Shown here: positions 1 to 9,494 of the stretch, piece by piece | Position numbering within the stretch: the first letter of the stretch is position 1 | Layout: every line of letters starts with the position of its first letter | Origin: JALSRK01 sp964461995 | Lineage (GTDB): Bacteria > Acidobacteriota > Terriglobia > Bryobacterales > Bryobacteraceae | NCBI GenBank assembly: GCA_964461995.1 | Contig: CAYWXL010000021.1 | Span: forward strand, 1-64,000 | Direction: 5' to 3' | DNA: 64,000 bases | The notes under the pieces: generated by a model | Told to the model about the DNA's origin: nothing | The model's database searches: none | Seen by the model: the letters and a program-made list of their open reading frames with translations, nothing else | Position numbers and translations under genes: made by a program

Positions 1-881
1 GAGAGCTTCAGCGTGCCCCGCGAGACCGTATAGAGCGTGCCGGCGACGGGCCCGAAGGCGCGCTCCGGGTGGTGGGCCAGCCGCTCGCCGCCGGCCCGGA
101 AACCCTTGAACGAGTGGACGACGTCGCGTCCGGCGCTGTGGGATACCAGGGCGACGTTGCCCCGCAGCCGCGCGGCGCTCACGCCTTCGAGTTCCGCCGC
201 CCCGAGCAGGGACTCGTCCTCTGGATTCCAGGCCGACAGGCGCAGGACGTAAGTTTCGGGTCCCGCCGGGAGACCCTCCAGTTGCAGCGTGACGCCGCGC
301 CCGGCGCCGGCGAGGGCAACGATCTCTTTCTGTCCGGCGAGCAGCGGATATTCAGCGGCGTTCGTCTCCGCCGACATGTCGCGGAAGACCAGGCGGCCGC
401 CATTGCCGGCTTCGACGACGGCCAGGATGCCGCCGCCCTTGCCCGGGAAGTGGTGCACGAGGGCGGCGCCCCGGTAGTCGAGCCGCCCCTCGCCCGCGCC
501 CACCAGGAAGCCGGCGAAGCCGGCCTGTTCGGAATTCGGGCCGTAACGGATGGTCACCTGCAAGCGGAAGGGGCCACGCCTGGAAGAGAGGTCATAGGTC
601 AACAGGTGGGCCGTCCGGCAGGGCAGCCGGTCCTGCGCGTCGCAGTGGAGCGCGCCGTCGCGCACATACCAGTCCTCGAGCCGGTTGCACCAGATTGACG
701 GACCCGCCCACCGCCGCTGGGGCAGGCCGTCCCATTTCGCCACCGGCTGCACGGCGTCCGAGAGCCGGACGGCGCTGCCGTCGGACCAGGTGGGCGCAGC
801 GGCCGGAGCAGCCGGTGCAGCGGCAGGGGCAAGAGCAGAACAGAGCAGGAAGACAACAATAATGAACGCCCGCGGGGCCAT
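1..881 (-). CDS. PhoD-like alkaline phosphatase family protein, amino-terminal part
   Basis: The first 293 residues are present; the carboxyl end lies beyond the left edge. The ATG (881-879) follows a good ribosome site (AAGGAGG, about 5 nt upstream). A hydrophobic signal peptide (FIIVVFLLCSALA) is followed by an Ala/Pro stretch. The body (WAGPSIWCNRLEDWYVRDG, RTAHLLTYDL, ALVHHFPG, LAHHPERAFGPVAGTLYTV) matches my recollection of the lectin-like domain that precedes the metallophosphatase domain in PhoD-type alkaline phosphatases of Planctomycetes and Acidobacteria. The catalytic domain is not in the window, so the enzyme activity is inferred. It is the third gene of a minus-strand set, 90 nt after the DUF2264 gene. 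The protein is probably periplasmic or secreted. Confidence 0.65.
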   Translation of the reverse strand, partial: MAPRAFIIVVFLLCSALAPAAAPAAPAAAPTWSDGSAVRLSDAVQPVAKWDGLPQRRWAGPSIWCNRLEDWYVRDGALHCDAQDRLPCRTAHLLTYDLSSRRGPFRLQVTIRYGPNSEQAGFAGFLVGAGEGRLDYRGAALVHHFPGKGGGILAVVEAGNGGRLVFRDMSAETNAAEYPLLAGQKEIVALAGAGRGVTLQLEGLPAGPETYVLRLSAWNPEDESLLGAAELEGVSAARLRGNVALVSHSAGRDVVHSFKGFRAGGERLAHHPERAFGPVAGTLYTVSRGTLKL

Positions 882-971
882 GAAAACCCTCCTTGCGCAG
901 GTTGGTCTCGAGGACTCGCCCGCGCGACCATGCAGTATATATCCCCCGGGCGGCCAGGACGCAGCGGGGAT

Positions 972-2969
972 TCAATACGGCACGCGCACGGTCCGCTCTA
1001 CTCCTTCGAAACGGATGCGCAGGCGGCCCGGATCGGAACGGACTTCGATCCGCGGGACGATCGCCGGCCGATTGCGCGTGCCGTTCACGTAGACGGCGAC
1101 GGGCGTGTTCGGCGGGACCGGCTCGCAGCTCTTCCAGTAAGGCCAGGCTCCGCGGCCGCCGAAGATGTGCGAGTAATGCCAACCCTTCCGGGGCTCGAGC
1201 AGCTCCCATTCGAGCTCGCCCGGCGGGCCGTGGAGGAAACGGATCACCGACCGGTTCTCGCCGCCCTGGATGAGCAGCGTGTGGGCGTCCGTCCGGGTGG
1301 CCAACCGCTGCCCTTCGGGAACAGAGATGCTGTAGCCGCCCACAGTCAAGTAAGCCGGCCGGGCACTCGTGTGCCAGAAGACGTGCACCTCGCCGTCGTC
1401 GCCGATCAGCGTGTGGGTGACCACCTCGCCGAACTCCTCGAAGCCTTTCTCGACGTTGCCCAAGCGGATCGGGTAGTCGCTCACGACGTGGTAAGGATCC
1501 ACACGGATCGGGCGGGGGTTGGTGCGGTACTGCCAGCGCTTTCCGTCGTAGGAGACGCCCGTGCGGCCGGCGCCGAGGTCCGGCCCCTTGGCTCCCGCGG
1601 CGGCGAAGCCGAGGAAGCTCGAGTACGCGTGCTGGAAGTACTTTACGCCCCGCTGCCATCTGCCCTCGTGGCCGACGGGCTCGCCCACCGGGTACAGCCG
1701 CACCTCGCCGTCCACCGGACTCACCCGGATCGTCATTTGGGCCCCGGGCAGCGCCACACGCCCTCCAGCGCCGTCGGCCGGCATGGGTTCCTCCACCGCC
1801 GTCCAGAAGGGATGGTCCTCGGGCAGGACCAAGGCAATCAGGCCATGGGACGCCCAATAGGGGGAGCCGCGGGCGATGTAAAGTTCGGGAACGACGGGAT
1901 TCGCCCTGAAGTAGCCGGCCTCCAACAGCCCGTTCGGGCTCTGGGAACCGTGTTCCCAAAAGTACTTCAGGCATCCCGAGGCGATCCTGCGGGCCTGGCC
2001 GGGCGGGAGCGTGTTTGTCCCGTTTAGTAGGGCATAACCCAGAGCAGAAAGACTGGCGAAACGGTAGGTGAGTGAGCGGCCCCAAGGCACGGGCCCACCG
2101 TCGCGCCCGTAGAGGTAGACGAAACTCTTCTGGAACTCGCGCGTGACATGGGCCACGCGCTTGCCGAAGCGCTCCCGCCAGCCGGCGTCGAAGCGGCAGA
2201 GCGCGTTGTTGTAGAGCTGAAAGCCCCACAGGTTGTAGTAGTCGAAGGTGAGGTTGCCGCCGTCGATGTACCAGCCGTCGCCCCGGTACCAGTTCAGCAC
2301 GCGCTCGAAGATGCGCGTCATGCGCTCGCGGTTGTAAGTGATCCCAAACTGCTTGCCGTACTTCTCCAGCACTGGCACGGCCATCAGGTGGAAGTACCAG
2401 TGGTTGCAGTCATAGGTCACCATCGTGGTGAGTTCCTGGAGGAACGCGAGCACGTTCCGCTTTTGGTTGTCCGTCAAGGGATCCCAGAAGAAGCGGGGGC
2501 TGAGGAGGATCGCCAAGGCGACATCGGTGCCGAAAGGGCTGAAGGGCCGGTGCGGTCCCCAGTAGTGGGGGCTGCGCGGGTCCGCGCCGCGGATCAGACC
2601 GTCGAGGTAGGGCCTGGTGATCGAGCCATCGTAGCCCGGTACGCGGTCCTTGCCAGTGGCGGCGGTGTAGATGGCGACGAGAACGAGGCTGCGGTCGAAG
2701 GCCTCGGTGCGCTCCTCACCGCGAGCGACGAGCTTGAAGTACTCATCCAGAACCGGGGTGTTGCGCAAGGCCGGCAGTCCGTCATTGCGGTCGAAATACG
2801 GTAAGAAACCGGCAATGAGCCGTTCGGCGATCTCGAGCCAATGGGCGCGGGTGTAGCCGGTGTACGGGCTCAGCTCGCGGTCTTCGGGCGTCCGCAGGGG
2901 AGCCGCCCCGGCCGCAGCGGATACAAGAAGCAAGAAGACGCAGGTCGTAGCAGCAACTCTCTTCGGCAT
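972..2969 (-). CDS. Secreted DUF2264 family protein
   Basis: 665 residues. The ATG at 2969 was chosen because GGAGGG lies just upstream and it begins a clean signal peptide (MPKRVAATTCVFLLLVSAAA); the reading frame stays open further upstream but only over the end of the neighbouring gene. The body has features I associate with DUF2264, an alpha/alpha-barrel family often near polysaccharide lyases and hydrolases: NHWYFHLMAVPVLEKYG, GDGWYIDGG, FDYYNLWGFQLYN, PVPWGRSLTYRFA and GSPYWASHGLIALVLPEDHPFW. It therefore probably acts on carbohydrate outside the cytoplasm; the exact reaction is unknown. It starts 25 nt after the stop of the glycosidase-like gene and is probably co-transcribed with it. 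Confidence 0.8.
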   Translation of the reverse strand: MPKRVAATTCVFLLLVSAAAGAAPLRTPEDRELSPYTGYTRAHWLEIAERLIAGFLPYFDRNDGLPALRNTPVLDEYFKLVARGEERTEAFDRSLVLVAIYTAATGKDRVPGYDGSITRPYLDGLIRGADPRSPHYWGPHRPFSPFGTDVALAILLSPRFFWDPLTDNQKRNVLAFLQELTTMVTYDCNHWYFHLMAVPVLEKYGKQFGITYNRERMTRIFERVLNWYRGDGWYIDGGNLTFDYYNLWGFQLYNNALCRFDAGWRERFGKRVAHVTREFQKSFVYLYGRDGGPVPWGRSLTYRFASLSALGYALLNGTNTLPPGQARRIASGCLKYFWEHGSQSPNGLLEAGYFRANPVVPELYIARGSPYWASHGLIALVLPEDHPFWTAVEEPMPADGAGGRVALPGAQMTIRVSPVDGEVRLYPVGEPVGHEGRWQRGVKYFQHAYSSFLGFAAAGAKGPDLGAGRTGVSYDGKRWQYRTNPRPIRVDPYHVVSDYPIRLGNVEKGFEEFGEVVTHTLIGDDGEVHVFWHTSARPAYLTVGGYSISVPEGQRLATRTDAHTLLIQGGENRSVIRFLHGPPGELEWELLEPRKGWHYSHIFGGRGAWPYWKSCEPVPPNTPVAVYVNGTRNRPAIVPRIEVRSDPGRLRIRFEGVERTVRVPY

Positions 2970-2994
2970 CGAATCGATCCCTCCGCCGCCAGGC

Positions 2995-5295
2995 TTAGAA
3001 ATAAAACAGTAGTTTGCGCTCGGTGAGCTCCTCGGTGAGCTCCTTGACGAACGGCCCCGGCTCGTCGTCGATGTGCGCCTGCATAGCCGCCAGCTTGATC
3101 TCCAGATCCGCGACCGGCGTCTTGTAGAGGAACGGCGTCTCGGTTTCGGCGACACGGAAGAAATAGGTCTTGCTCTCGCGCAGCAGCCGGAGCCAGTCTT
3201 CCGTATTGCGGATCTCGGCCTCGATGGCCCGGCGTAGCCGCTGCCGCTCGGCTTCGGGGTCGCCCTTCTTGAGCAGGTACTTGTTGATGGCCACCTGGGA
3301 TTCGAACAGGTTGCGCACGGTGCGCTCCCGGTAGAGCAGGCCGCGGTAGCGGTCGTGCTGGTCCACGAGGACCTTCTGCGTATAGGTCTTGCAGGCTCTC
3401 TCGAGGATCCCTACGGTCTCGGCGAGCAAGGGTAGCGTTCCCTCGTCGTATTCGCGCACCACCCGCTCCAACTGCTCGTCGGTGTACATGCGGATGCCGC
3501 CCTCGAAGGAAATGTTCAGGCGGGCGACGTCGGCGGGCAGGGTGAAGATGGCGCGCTCCCACGCCGAGCGTTCGTGCGCGTCGAGCTTCGAGATGTCGGG
3601 CACCACCGGGCGCGTGATCCAGCGGGCCTGGGTCTGTCCCGAGCCGCGAAGATACCAGTTGAGCGCCGGCCACCGGGCCATCGCCCGCTCGCCGGTCTTC
3701 CAGGCTTCCACCAGCAGGGTGGCCGCCCGGACGTCTCCCTCGCACCAGTTGGTGGCGATGCGCAGGAGCAGCGCGTCGAGGTTGTCCACCCGGCCGCGAA
3801 TCAACTCGGCGTAGACCTCCTGGTTGATGTTGTACGGGCATTGCGGCGGGGCGACGATGCCGCCGTGAGTGAAGATGCGCTTCAGCTGGAGCTGGTCCAG
3901 CCCGGCGAACTTCTTCACCAGGACCGAGGGAGCCCCGATGCCCAGAATGGGCGCCTGCTCCCACAGGCCGGAGACGATAACGGCGGCGTACGGCTCGATG
4001 CCCTGCGCCCGGTCGTAGCGGACGAACTCGTCCCGGTTGCCGATCGTTCCGCCGCGGAACAGGAACCCCCCGAAGGTGTGCGAGACGCCGACGCCCTCGG
4101 GCAGCGCGGCAATGATCTCCTCGCGCTCCTGCTTCGAGTACTCCCAGCCGATCTCCATCAGCACCTCGAACTTCGGGTTGATTTTGCGCCCCGCCTCGAG
4201 GAGCGCGCCGCTGAAATCCGCCACCATGCGGCCCACGGTGCTGGCGCGGGCCCGGTAGCTGCCGTTGGGGCCGGGATAGAGTCCGCGGGTGAAGGGAATG
4301 CCGGAGCCGCTGTCCTCGGTCCAGAAGACCAGGTAGCGCAGGTCCGGGATCTCCTTCATGAGGTTCTCCAGCATCTCCGCATAGTGCTCGAGCACCTTGG
4401 GATGGGCGATGTCGAGGTTGAAGCGCGGCTCGAGGCTGCGGCCCGGATGGTCCACGCGGGAGCCGCGCAGATGGGGGTGGCGGTCGAAGATCGCCTCGGT
4501 GACGCAGCGCGGCTCGTAGCAGACGAAACCCGGTTCGAGGCCGTAGTCGCGGGCGATCCCGGCGGCCTCCCGCAGGTCCGCCAGGTTCGCCTCGAGCTCT
4601 TCGCGAGGGTAGCACCCGCGGGTGAGCGAGCTCTCGACGAAAGCGTCCAAAGCCGGCGCGTAGCTCAGGTACCACGTGTAAGAGTCGTGCGGGAACTTGC
4701 GGTGACGGACCCAATAGCCGCCCGGATAGCTGTAGCGGTTGATCTCGACGCCGGTGTGGCCCAGGCGGGCGATCTCACGGATGTGCCGGCGGCGGTCGAA
4801 CCCCTTCGAGAAGGCATACATCTGGTTGAGCGCGTTGTCCCACATGGTGAAGCGCTCGGTGAAGCGGTAGACGGAGACCCGGTTGGTTTCCCGCTCCGGG
4901 TCGGCGATCCATCCAAGAGCGGCGCGGCAGACATTGCGCGGCGTGGCCCCGGCGATGAGCAGCCCGCCGCCAGTCTCCACCACCAGCTCCCACTCCTTCC
5001 CGCGGGCCTCTTCGGGCAGCCGCGCCGCCGCCTTCGGATAGGTGCGGATCTCCTCGCCGGCGGCCAGTACGATCTCACCGGCCGCTATAGGCTCTCCGGG
5101 AGGGGCGGTGCGAATCGTCGCGCCGGTCTTTTGGGAGAGCTCCGAAGCAGCCGTTTTCACCGGAAGCGCACTCGAAGCCGCAAGCCGGATCGTTTCATAT
5201 GACCGTGCGCCTGCCGCCGCTCTTGCCGCCGCCAAGGCCACGGCGGAACCGCTCAGGAACCGCCGGCGGGATATGGCTAAGTCTCGCTGTCTCAT
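2995..5295 (-). CDS. TAT-exported glycosidase-like protein (GH67/GH20-type fold, unassigned)
   Basis: 766 residues. A GTG 9 nt further upstream overlaps the ribosome site, so the ATG at 5295 is preferred (GGGGAG, 8 nt spacing). A twin-arginine leader is clear (SRRRFLSGSAVALAAARAAAGA). Residues of about 40-150 look like the small alpha/beta domain that precedes the barrel in GH20/GH67/GH115-type enzymes; the centre reads like a TIM barrel with acidic strand ends (YLVFWTEDSGSGIPF, EVLMEIGWEYSKQE), and the last 150 residues are helical and charged. I could not assign a family or name catalytic residues with certainty. It leads the minus-strand operon with DUF2264 and a PhoD-like phosphatase, which suggests extracellular glycan or phosphoglycan turnover. 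Confidence 0.55.
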   Translation of the reverse strand: MRQRDLAISRRRFLSGSAVALAAARAAAGARSYETIRLAASSALPVKTAASELSQKTGATIRTAPPGEPIAAGEIVLAAGEEIRTYPKAAARLPEEARGKEWELVVETGGGLLIAGATPRNVCRAALGWIADPERETNRVSVYRFTERFTMWDNALNQMYAFSKGFDRRRHIREIARLGHTGVEINRYSYPGGYWVRHRKFPHDSYTWYLSYAPALDAFVESSLTRGCYPREELEANLADLREAAGIARDYGLEPGFVCYEPRCVTEAIFDRHPHLRGSRVDHPGRSLEPRFNLDIAHPKVLEHYAEMLENLMKEIPDLRYLVFWTEDSGSGIPFTRGLYPGPNGSYRARASTVGRMVADFSGALLEAGRKINPKFEVLMEIGWEYSKQEREEIIAALPEGVGVSHTFGGFLFRGGTIGNRDEFVRYDRAQGIEPYAAVIVSGLWEQAPILGIGAPSVLVKKFAGLDQLQLKRIFTHGGIVAPPQCPYNINQEVYAELIRGRVDNLDALLLRIATNWCEGDVRAATLLVEAWKTGERAMARWPALNWYLRGSGQTQARWITRPVVPDISKLDAHERSAWERAIFTLPADVARLNISFEGGIRMYTDEQLERVVREYDEGTLPLLAETVGILERACKTYTQKVLVDQHDRYRGLLYRERTVRNLFESQVAINKYLLKKGDPEAERQRLRRAIEAEIRNTEDWLRLLRESKTYFFRVAETETPFLYKTPVADLEIKLAAMQAHIDDEPGPFVKELTEELTERKLLFYF

Positions 5296-5474
5296 TGGCG
5301 TCACTCCCCGGTGTTTGGCTGGATCGTATCACAGGCCTCGGGGCGCACGGAGTGTGCCAAATAGCCCGCCGCAACCCCTCCGGATTCGACGTCGCAGCCG
5401 TGCATCCCATCGCCGTTGCCACTCTGCGTCTAAGGGGATATGCTGGTGGCCTGACATTTGGAAATGAGGGTTTG

Positions 5475-5502
5475 TTTTCGTTTCGCGACGCTTGCTTTCG
5501 TT
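5475..5502 (+). promoter_or_regulatory. Candidate DeoR-type operator (TTTCGTT direct repeats)
   Basis: Two copies of TTTCGTT lie 21 nt apart (5476-5482 and 5496-5502), 56-83 nt upstream of the lipoprotein amidohydrolase start. DeoR-family regulators commonly bind repeated CTTTC/TTTCG elements. A shared 10-mer, TTGCTTTCGT, recurs upstream of the related amidohydrolase near 18.8 kb. The link to the DeoR regulator at 10.4 kb is inferred. Confidence 0.35.
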
Positions 5503-5557
5503 GCCGGTCCCCGGGGCCGGCGGCGGACATGCCAGCGACTCAAAGGAGAAAGCTTCG

Positions 5558-6721
5558 ATGCGACGAATTGACCGTCTCCCGTTCGCTGCCCTTCTGCTGG
5601 TGGCGGTGACATTCCTTGGCGGCTGCGCCGGCCGGGAACCTACTAGAGAGGAAGCCAGCCAAGGCAAAGTAGTGAAGTACGGCGTGCCGGTCGTACAAGG
5701 CCCGATGGACAACCTGCTGCTCAAAGACTACGAACCGGAATCATCCCTTGTGGTGCCGGTGACCAGAATCGAAAAGGCCAGGTTCGCCGTCATCGACGTC
5801 CATGCCCACACCTCGATGAGCGGCATCAAGACGCCGGAGGACGTTGATGCTTGGGTACGCACGATGGACGAGGTGGGCATCGAGAAGACGATCGTCTTCA
5901 CCGGCGCCTGGGGCGACGAGTTCGCCAGGCAGGTGGATCTGTACCTGAGCCGCTACCCGGACCGCTTCCAGCTCTGGTGCGACCTCTATACCGAGAACAT
6001 CGACGCGCCGGATTACTCCGAGCGGGCCGTTGCGGAGCTGGAGCGCTGTTACAAGCTCGGCGCCCGCGGCCTGGGCGAGGTGAGCGACAAGGGCTGGGGG
6101 ATCGACGCGAGCGAGGAGACGGCCCTGCCCCGGGACAAGCGGATGCACTTCGACGATCCGCGTCTCGATCCGGTCTGGGAGAAGTGCGCCGAGCTCGGCA
6201 TCCCGGTGAACTTCCACGTGGCGGATCACCCGTCTTGCTGGCGGCCCCTTGGCCCGCACCAGGAGCGCACGCCCGATTTCCAGATCTTCAATCTTTACGG
6301 CAAGGACGTCCCTTCGTATGAAGAACTCCTGGCCATGCGCGACCGGATGCTGGCCAAGCACCCCCGGACCACCTTCATCGCCTGCCACCTGAGCAACCAG
6401 GGCAACGACACGGCGTCGCTGGCCAAGGCGCTGGACCGTTACCCGAACCTCTATCTAGACATCGCCGCCCGCGACTATGAACTTGGCCGCCAGCCCCGCA
6501 CCGCCGCCAAGTTCCTGGCCAAGTACAAGGACCGCATCATGTTCGGCACCGACATGGGCCGCGACGCCGATATGTACCGGCTGTGGTGGCGGTTGCTCGA
6601 GTCGCCGGACGAGTTCATGCCTGGCCGCATCTGGTGGCGCTATTACGGGCTGGATCTTCCCGACGACGTCCTCCGGGCCCTCTACCGCGAGACGGCGCTG
6701 AAAGTGCTCACGTGGGACTAG
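5558..6721 (+). CDS. Lipoprotein amidohydrolase (Amidohydrolase_2 / ACMSD-like TIM barrel)
   Basis: 387 residues. The ATG follows AAAGGAG by about 9 nt. The leader ends in a lipobox (LGGC, Cys23), so the mature protein is probably a membrane-anchored lipoprotein. Metal-site residues of the amidohydrolase_2 family are in order: HxH in VIDVHAHTS, His in VNFHVADH, His in FIACHLSN, and Asp in MFGTDMGRD. The family contains hydrolases, decarboxylases and lactonases; the substrate is unknown. It leads a plus-strand operon with an MFS transporter and an exported Gfo/Idh protein, so it probably processes a sugar-derived lactone or acid before uptake. It closely resembles the exported amidohydrolase at 17.6-18.8 kb. 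Confidence 0.8.
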   Translation: MRRIDRLPFAALLLVAVTFLGGCAGREPTREEASQGKVVKYGVPVVQGPMDNLLLKDYEPESSLVVPVTRIEKARFAVIDVHAHTSMSGIKTPEDVDAWVRTMDEVGIEKTIVFTGAWGDEFARQVDLYLSRYPDRFQLWCDLYTENIDAPDYSERAVAELERCYKLGARGLGEVSDKGWGIDASEETALPRDKRMHFDDPRLDPVWEKCAELGIPVNFHVADHPSCWRPLGPHQERTPDFQIFNLYGKDVPSYEELLAMRDRMLAKHPRTTFIACHLSNQGNDTASLAKALDRYPNLYLDIAARDYELGRQPRTAAKFLAKYKDRIMFGTDMGRDADMYRLWWRLLESPDEFMPGRIWWRYYGLDLPDDVLRALYRETALKVLTWD

Positions 6722-6752
6722 GCAAAAGGAGGTGTGTTCAAGGCTCCCGGCA

Positions 6753-8075
6753 ATGACCACTCATGACAGCGCTTCGCCTCCAGCCCGCCGGCCGATCGCG
6801 CATCTGCGGTGGTGGATCGGCGGCCTGCTGTTCGCCTCGACGGTCATCAACTACATCGACCGCCAGACGCTGAACGTACTTGCCCCGATCCTCAAGGAAG
6901 AGCACGCCTGGACGAACTCGGATTTCGCGATTATCGTGATCGCGTTCCGGATCGCCTACGCGATTTTCCAGACGGTCGGCGGGCGCCTGATGGACTGGCT
7001 GGGGACCCGCCGGGGGTTGCTGGTGACGGTGAGCTGGTACTCGGCGGCGGCGATGCTTACGGCCACCGCCCGCGGCTTGAAGAGCTTCGCTGTGTTTCGT
7101 TTCCTGCTCGGCGCCGGCGAGGCCGCCAACTGGCCCGCCGCGGCGAAGACCGTCGCCGAGTGGTTTCCGAAATCGGAGCGCGGCTGGGCGGTGGCGTTGT
7201 TTGACAGCGGCTCGGCGATCGGCGGAGCGATCGCCCCCGCGTTGGTCGTCTGGCTTTATCATTCCTTCGGCAGCTGGCGGCCGGCTTTCGTCCTCACCGG
7301 CCTACTTGGGCTGCTCTGGATCACCGCCTGGCGGGCGCTCTACCACCCGCCGGAGACGCATCCCCGCCTCGGCGAAAAAGAGCGGGCCATGCTGCTTGCC
7401 GCCAAAGAGGAAGAGCGGCGCACGGAAACACGGGCCATCGGCGGCGAGGATTCGGGCCGGCCGGCGTCGTGGCGCGACCTGCTCAGGTTGAAGGAGACCT
7501 GGGGTATCGTCCTCGGACGCTCCCTCACCGACCCGGTCTGGTTCTTCATCACCGACTGGTTCGCCATCTTCCTCGTCGCCCGGGGCTTCCGGCTAGAGGA
7601 CACGATAGCCGGCTTCTGGGTGCCCTTCCTGGCGGCGGACATCGGCAACTTCGCCGGCGGCGGCTTCTCGAGTTTTCTCGTGCGCCGCGGCTGGCCGGTG
7701 GTCAAGGCCCGAAAATTCGTCATCCTGGTTTGCGGCATCGGCATGACGCTACTCGTCCCGGCGATCTTCGTCACGCGATTCTGGGCCATCATCGGCTTGT
7801 TTGCCCTCTCGACGTTTTCCTATGCCGCCTGGTCCACAATGGCTCTCACGCTGCCGTCGGACCTGTACCCGAGCAGCACGGTGGCCACAGTGAGCGGGAT
7901 GAGCGGTACCGGCTCGGGCATCGGTACGATCCTGTCCACCTATCTGATCGGATGGGTTTCCGACCGGTATTCCTTTGAACCGATCTTGATCGCTGCCAGC
8001 GCGGTCCCTCTGGTCGCCACCGCATTAGTCTTCTTGCTGGTCCGGGACCGCAGAAGCGCGCGGCGGCAGGAATAG
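6753..8075 (+). CDS. MFS transporter, anion:cation symporter (ACS) type
   Basis: 440 residues, about 12 membrane segments. NYIDRQTLNVLAP in the first helix, the loop GGRLMDWLGTRRG and GAGEAANWPAAAKTVAEWFP match the ACS group, which includes hexuronate and glucarate transporters. The ATG at 6753 is chosen by homology although the nearest strong purine run (AAAGGAGG, 6725-6732) lies 20 nt upstream; a GTG at 6732 overlaps that run and is a poor alternative. The gene begins 31 nt after the amidohydrolase and is followed 61 nt later by an exported oxidoreductase. Import of a sugar acid is a reasonable inference; the substrate is not shown by the sequence. Confidence 0.85.
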   Translation: MTTHDSASPPARRPIAHLRWWIGGLLFASTVINYIDRQTLNVLAPILKEEHAWTNSDFAIIVIAFRIAYAIFQTVGGRLMDWLGTRRGLLVTVSWYSAAAMLTATARGLKSFAVFRFLLGAGEAANWPAAAKTVAEWFPKSERGWAVALFDSGSAIGGAIAPALVVWLYHSFGSWRPAFVLTGLLGLLWITAWRALYHPPETHPRLGEKERAMLLAAKEEERRTETRAIGGEDSGRPASWRDLLRLKETWGIVLGRSLTDPVWFFITDWFAIFLVARGFRLEDTIAGFWVPFLAADIGNFAGGGFSSFLVRRGWPVVKARKFVILVCGIGMTLLVPAIFVTRFWAIIGLFALSTFSYAAWSTMALTLPSDLYPSSTVATVSGMSGTGSGIGTILSTYLIGWVSDRYSFEPILIAASAVPLVATALVFLLVRDRRSARRQE

Positions 8076-8136
8076 CATAGAAGTGCAGGACACGAACGCG
8101 GAGAAACGAAGTTCTGATCGTCCCAAGGGGGGAACC

Positions 8137-9474
8137 ATGAAGTCTAAACTGAAAATCAACCGCCGCCAATTCCTGGGTGCGGCCTCGAGCGCCGCCGTCG
8201 CCATGCCGGCGGCTTCCTACCGGCGGGTGCCAGGGGCCAACGACCGGATCAACATCGGATTGTTAGGCTGCGGAGCGCGGTCCGCCGGACACCGGCGCAT
8301 GGCCAAGATGGTCGAGAAAGAAGGCAACATCCGCATCTCGGACGTTTGTGACATCTGGACCGTAAACCGGAACCGCGCCGCCGAAGACGTGAAGCAGAAG
8401 TTCGGTTACGAACCCCGCCGCTTTAAGTATTCCGAAGAGATGCTGGCCCAGAACGACTTGGACGCGGTGATGATCGCCACCGGCGACCACCAGCACGCCA
8501 AGCTGTTGGTCGAGGTCGTCAAGGCCGGCAAGGACTGCTATTGCGAGAAGCCGATGGCCAATACGCTGGAGGACGCCAAAGCCGCTCGCGACGCGGTGCT
8601 GGCCTCGGACCGGGTGGTTCAGATGGGGTCCCAGTGGGTGAGTTGCCCCTACCACCGGAAGGTGAGGGACATCGTTCGGTCCGGAAAGCTTGGGCAAATC
8701 ACCCGGCTGGAACAGTCGTGGAACTACAACGGCCCCCGATGGCATGACCCGAAGGACCCTGATATCGCCATGATCCGCGAGCAGGATACCGATTGGAAGC
8801 GGTGGCTGCTCGGGCGGCCGTGGCGGCCCTTCGATCCGCGGGTCTACTTCGAGTTCCGGATCTTCAAAGACTTCTCCGGTGGCATCACGGACCAGTGGAT
8901 GAGCCACGGCGTCGGCCTGTGCCAGTTCTTCCTGGACCTCGGAATCCCCGACGACATGGTGGCCAACGGCGGCATCTTCGCCTGGAACGACGTTCGCGAG
9001 AATCCAGACACGTTTCAGGCCGTGGCCACCTTCCAGAAACAGGGCATTCTTTACAGCTTCTCGACGATGTTCGGCAACAGCCACGGCGACCACACCTCGA
9101 TCCACGGCAAGAAAGGCACCCTGTATGCCGTGGGCGGTGAAGGTAGTCCGCAGTGGTGGTTCAAAGCCGAAATGCCCAGCCGCTGGCACAACAACCGGCC
9201 CGGCGACCAAACCTTGCCGGAGACGCTGGCGCCGCAATTGGTCACGATCCCTGGGCATCCGGAAATCCCGCCCACGAGACAGAGCGATGACAGTTACCCG
9301 CACATGATGAACTGGGTGGAGTGCATGCGCACCCGGAAGAAGACGCACGGACACATCATGACTGGCTTCAACCACTCCGTCGCCATCATCATGGCGACGA
9401 TCGCCTACCGGGAAGGCAAGAAGGTCTACTGGGATCCCAAGAAGGAAGAGATCGTGGACAGGCCGCCGGCCTGA
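8137..9474 (+). CDS. TAT-exported Gfo/Idh/MocA oxidoreductase
   Basis: 445 residues. The ATG follows an AAGGGGGG purine run. The leader is twin-arginine type (INRRQFLGAASSAAVAMPA), so the folded, cofactor-loaded protein is expected to be exported. The nucleotide-binding motif reads IGLLGCGARSAGH and the family EKP motif is present (CYCEKPMANTLEDA, about residue 135). The C-terminal half has the family's open beta sheet with PDTFQAVATFQKQG and HMMNWVECMRTRKKTHG. Members use NAD(P) on sugars or inositols; the role of exported forms is not known. It is the last gene of the 5.5-9.5 kb operon and converges on the EamA gene 20 nt away. Confidence 0.85.
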   Translation: MKSKLKINRRQFLGAASSAAVAMPAASYRRVPGANDRINIGLLGCGARSAGHRRMAKMVEKEGNIRISDVCDIWTVNRNRAAEDVKQKFGYEPRRFKYSEEMLAQNDLDAVMIATGDHQHAKLLVEVVKAGKDCYCEKPMANTLEDAKAARDAVLASDRVVQMGSQWVSCPYHRKVRDIVRSGKLGQITRLEQSWNYNGPRWHDPKDPDIAMIREQDTDWKRWLLGRPWRPFDPRVYFEFRIFKDFSGGITDQWMSHGVGLCQFFLDLGIPDDMVANGGIFAWNDVRENPDTFQAVATFQKQGILYSFSTMFGNSHGDHTSIHGKKGTLYAVGGEGSPQWWFKAEMPSRWHNNRPGDQTLPETLAPQLVTIPGHPEIPPTRQSDDSYPHMMNWVECMRTRKKTHGHIMTGFNHSVAIIMATIAYREGKKVYWDPKKEEIVDRPPA

Positions 9475-9494
9475 GCTGGGCCCGCCGGGAAGAC

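Noticed and set aside
592..2229. 545-codon minus-strand frame across the PhoD-like and DUF2264 genes
   Set aside because: It runs over the gap between two real genes in another frame and has an Arg/Gly/Pro composition typical of a GC shadow.
6732..6734. GTG as the start of the MFS transporter
   Set aside because: It overlaps the purine-rich ribosome site itself; the ATG at 6753 starts the conserved N-terminus, although its spacing is long.
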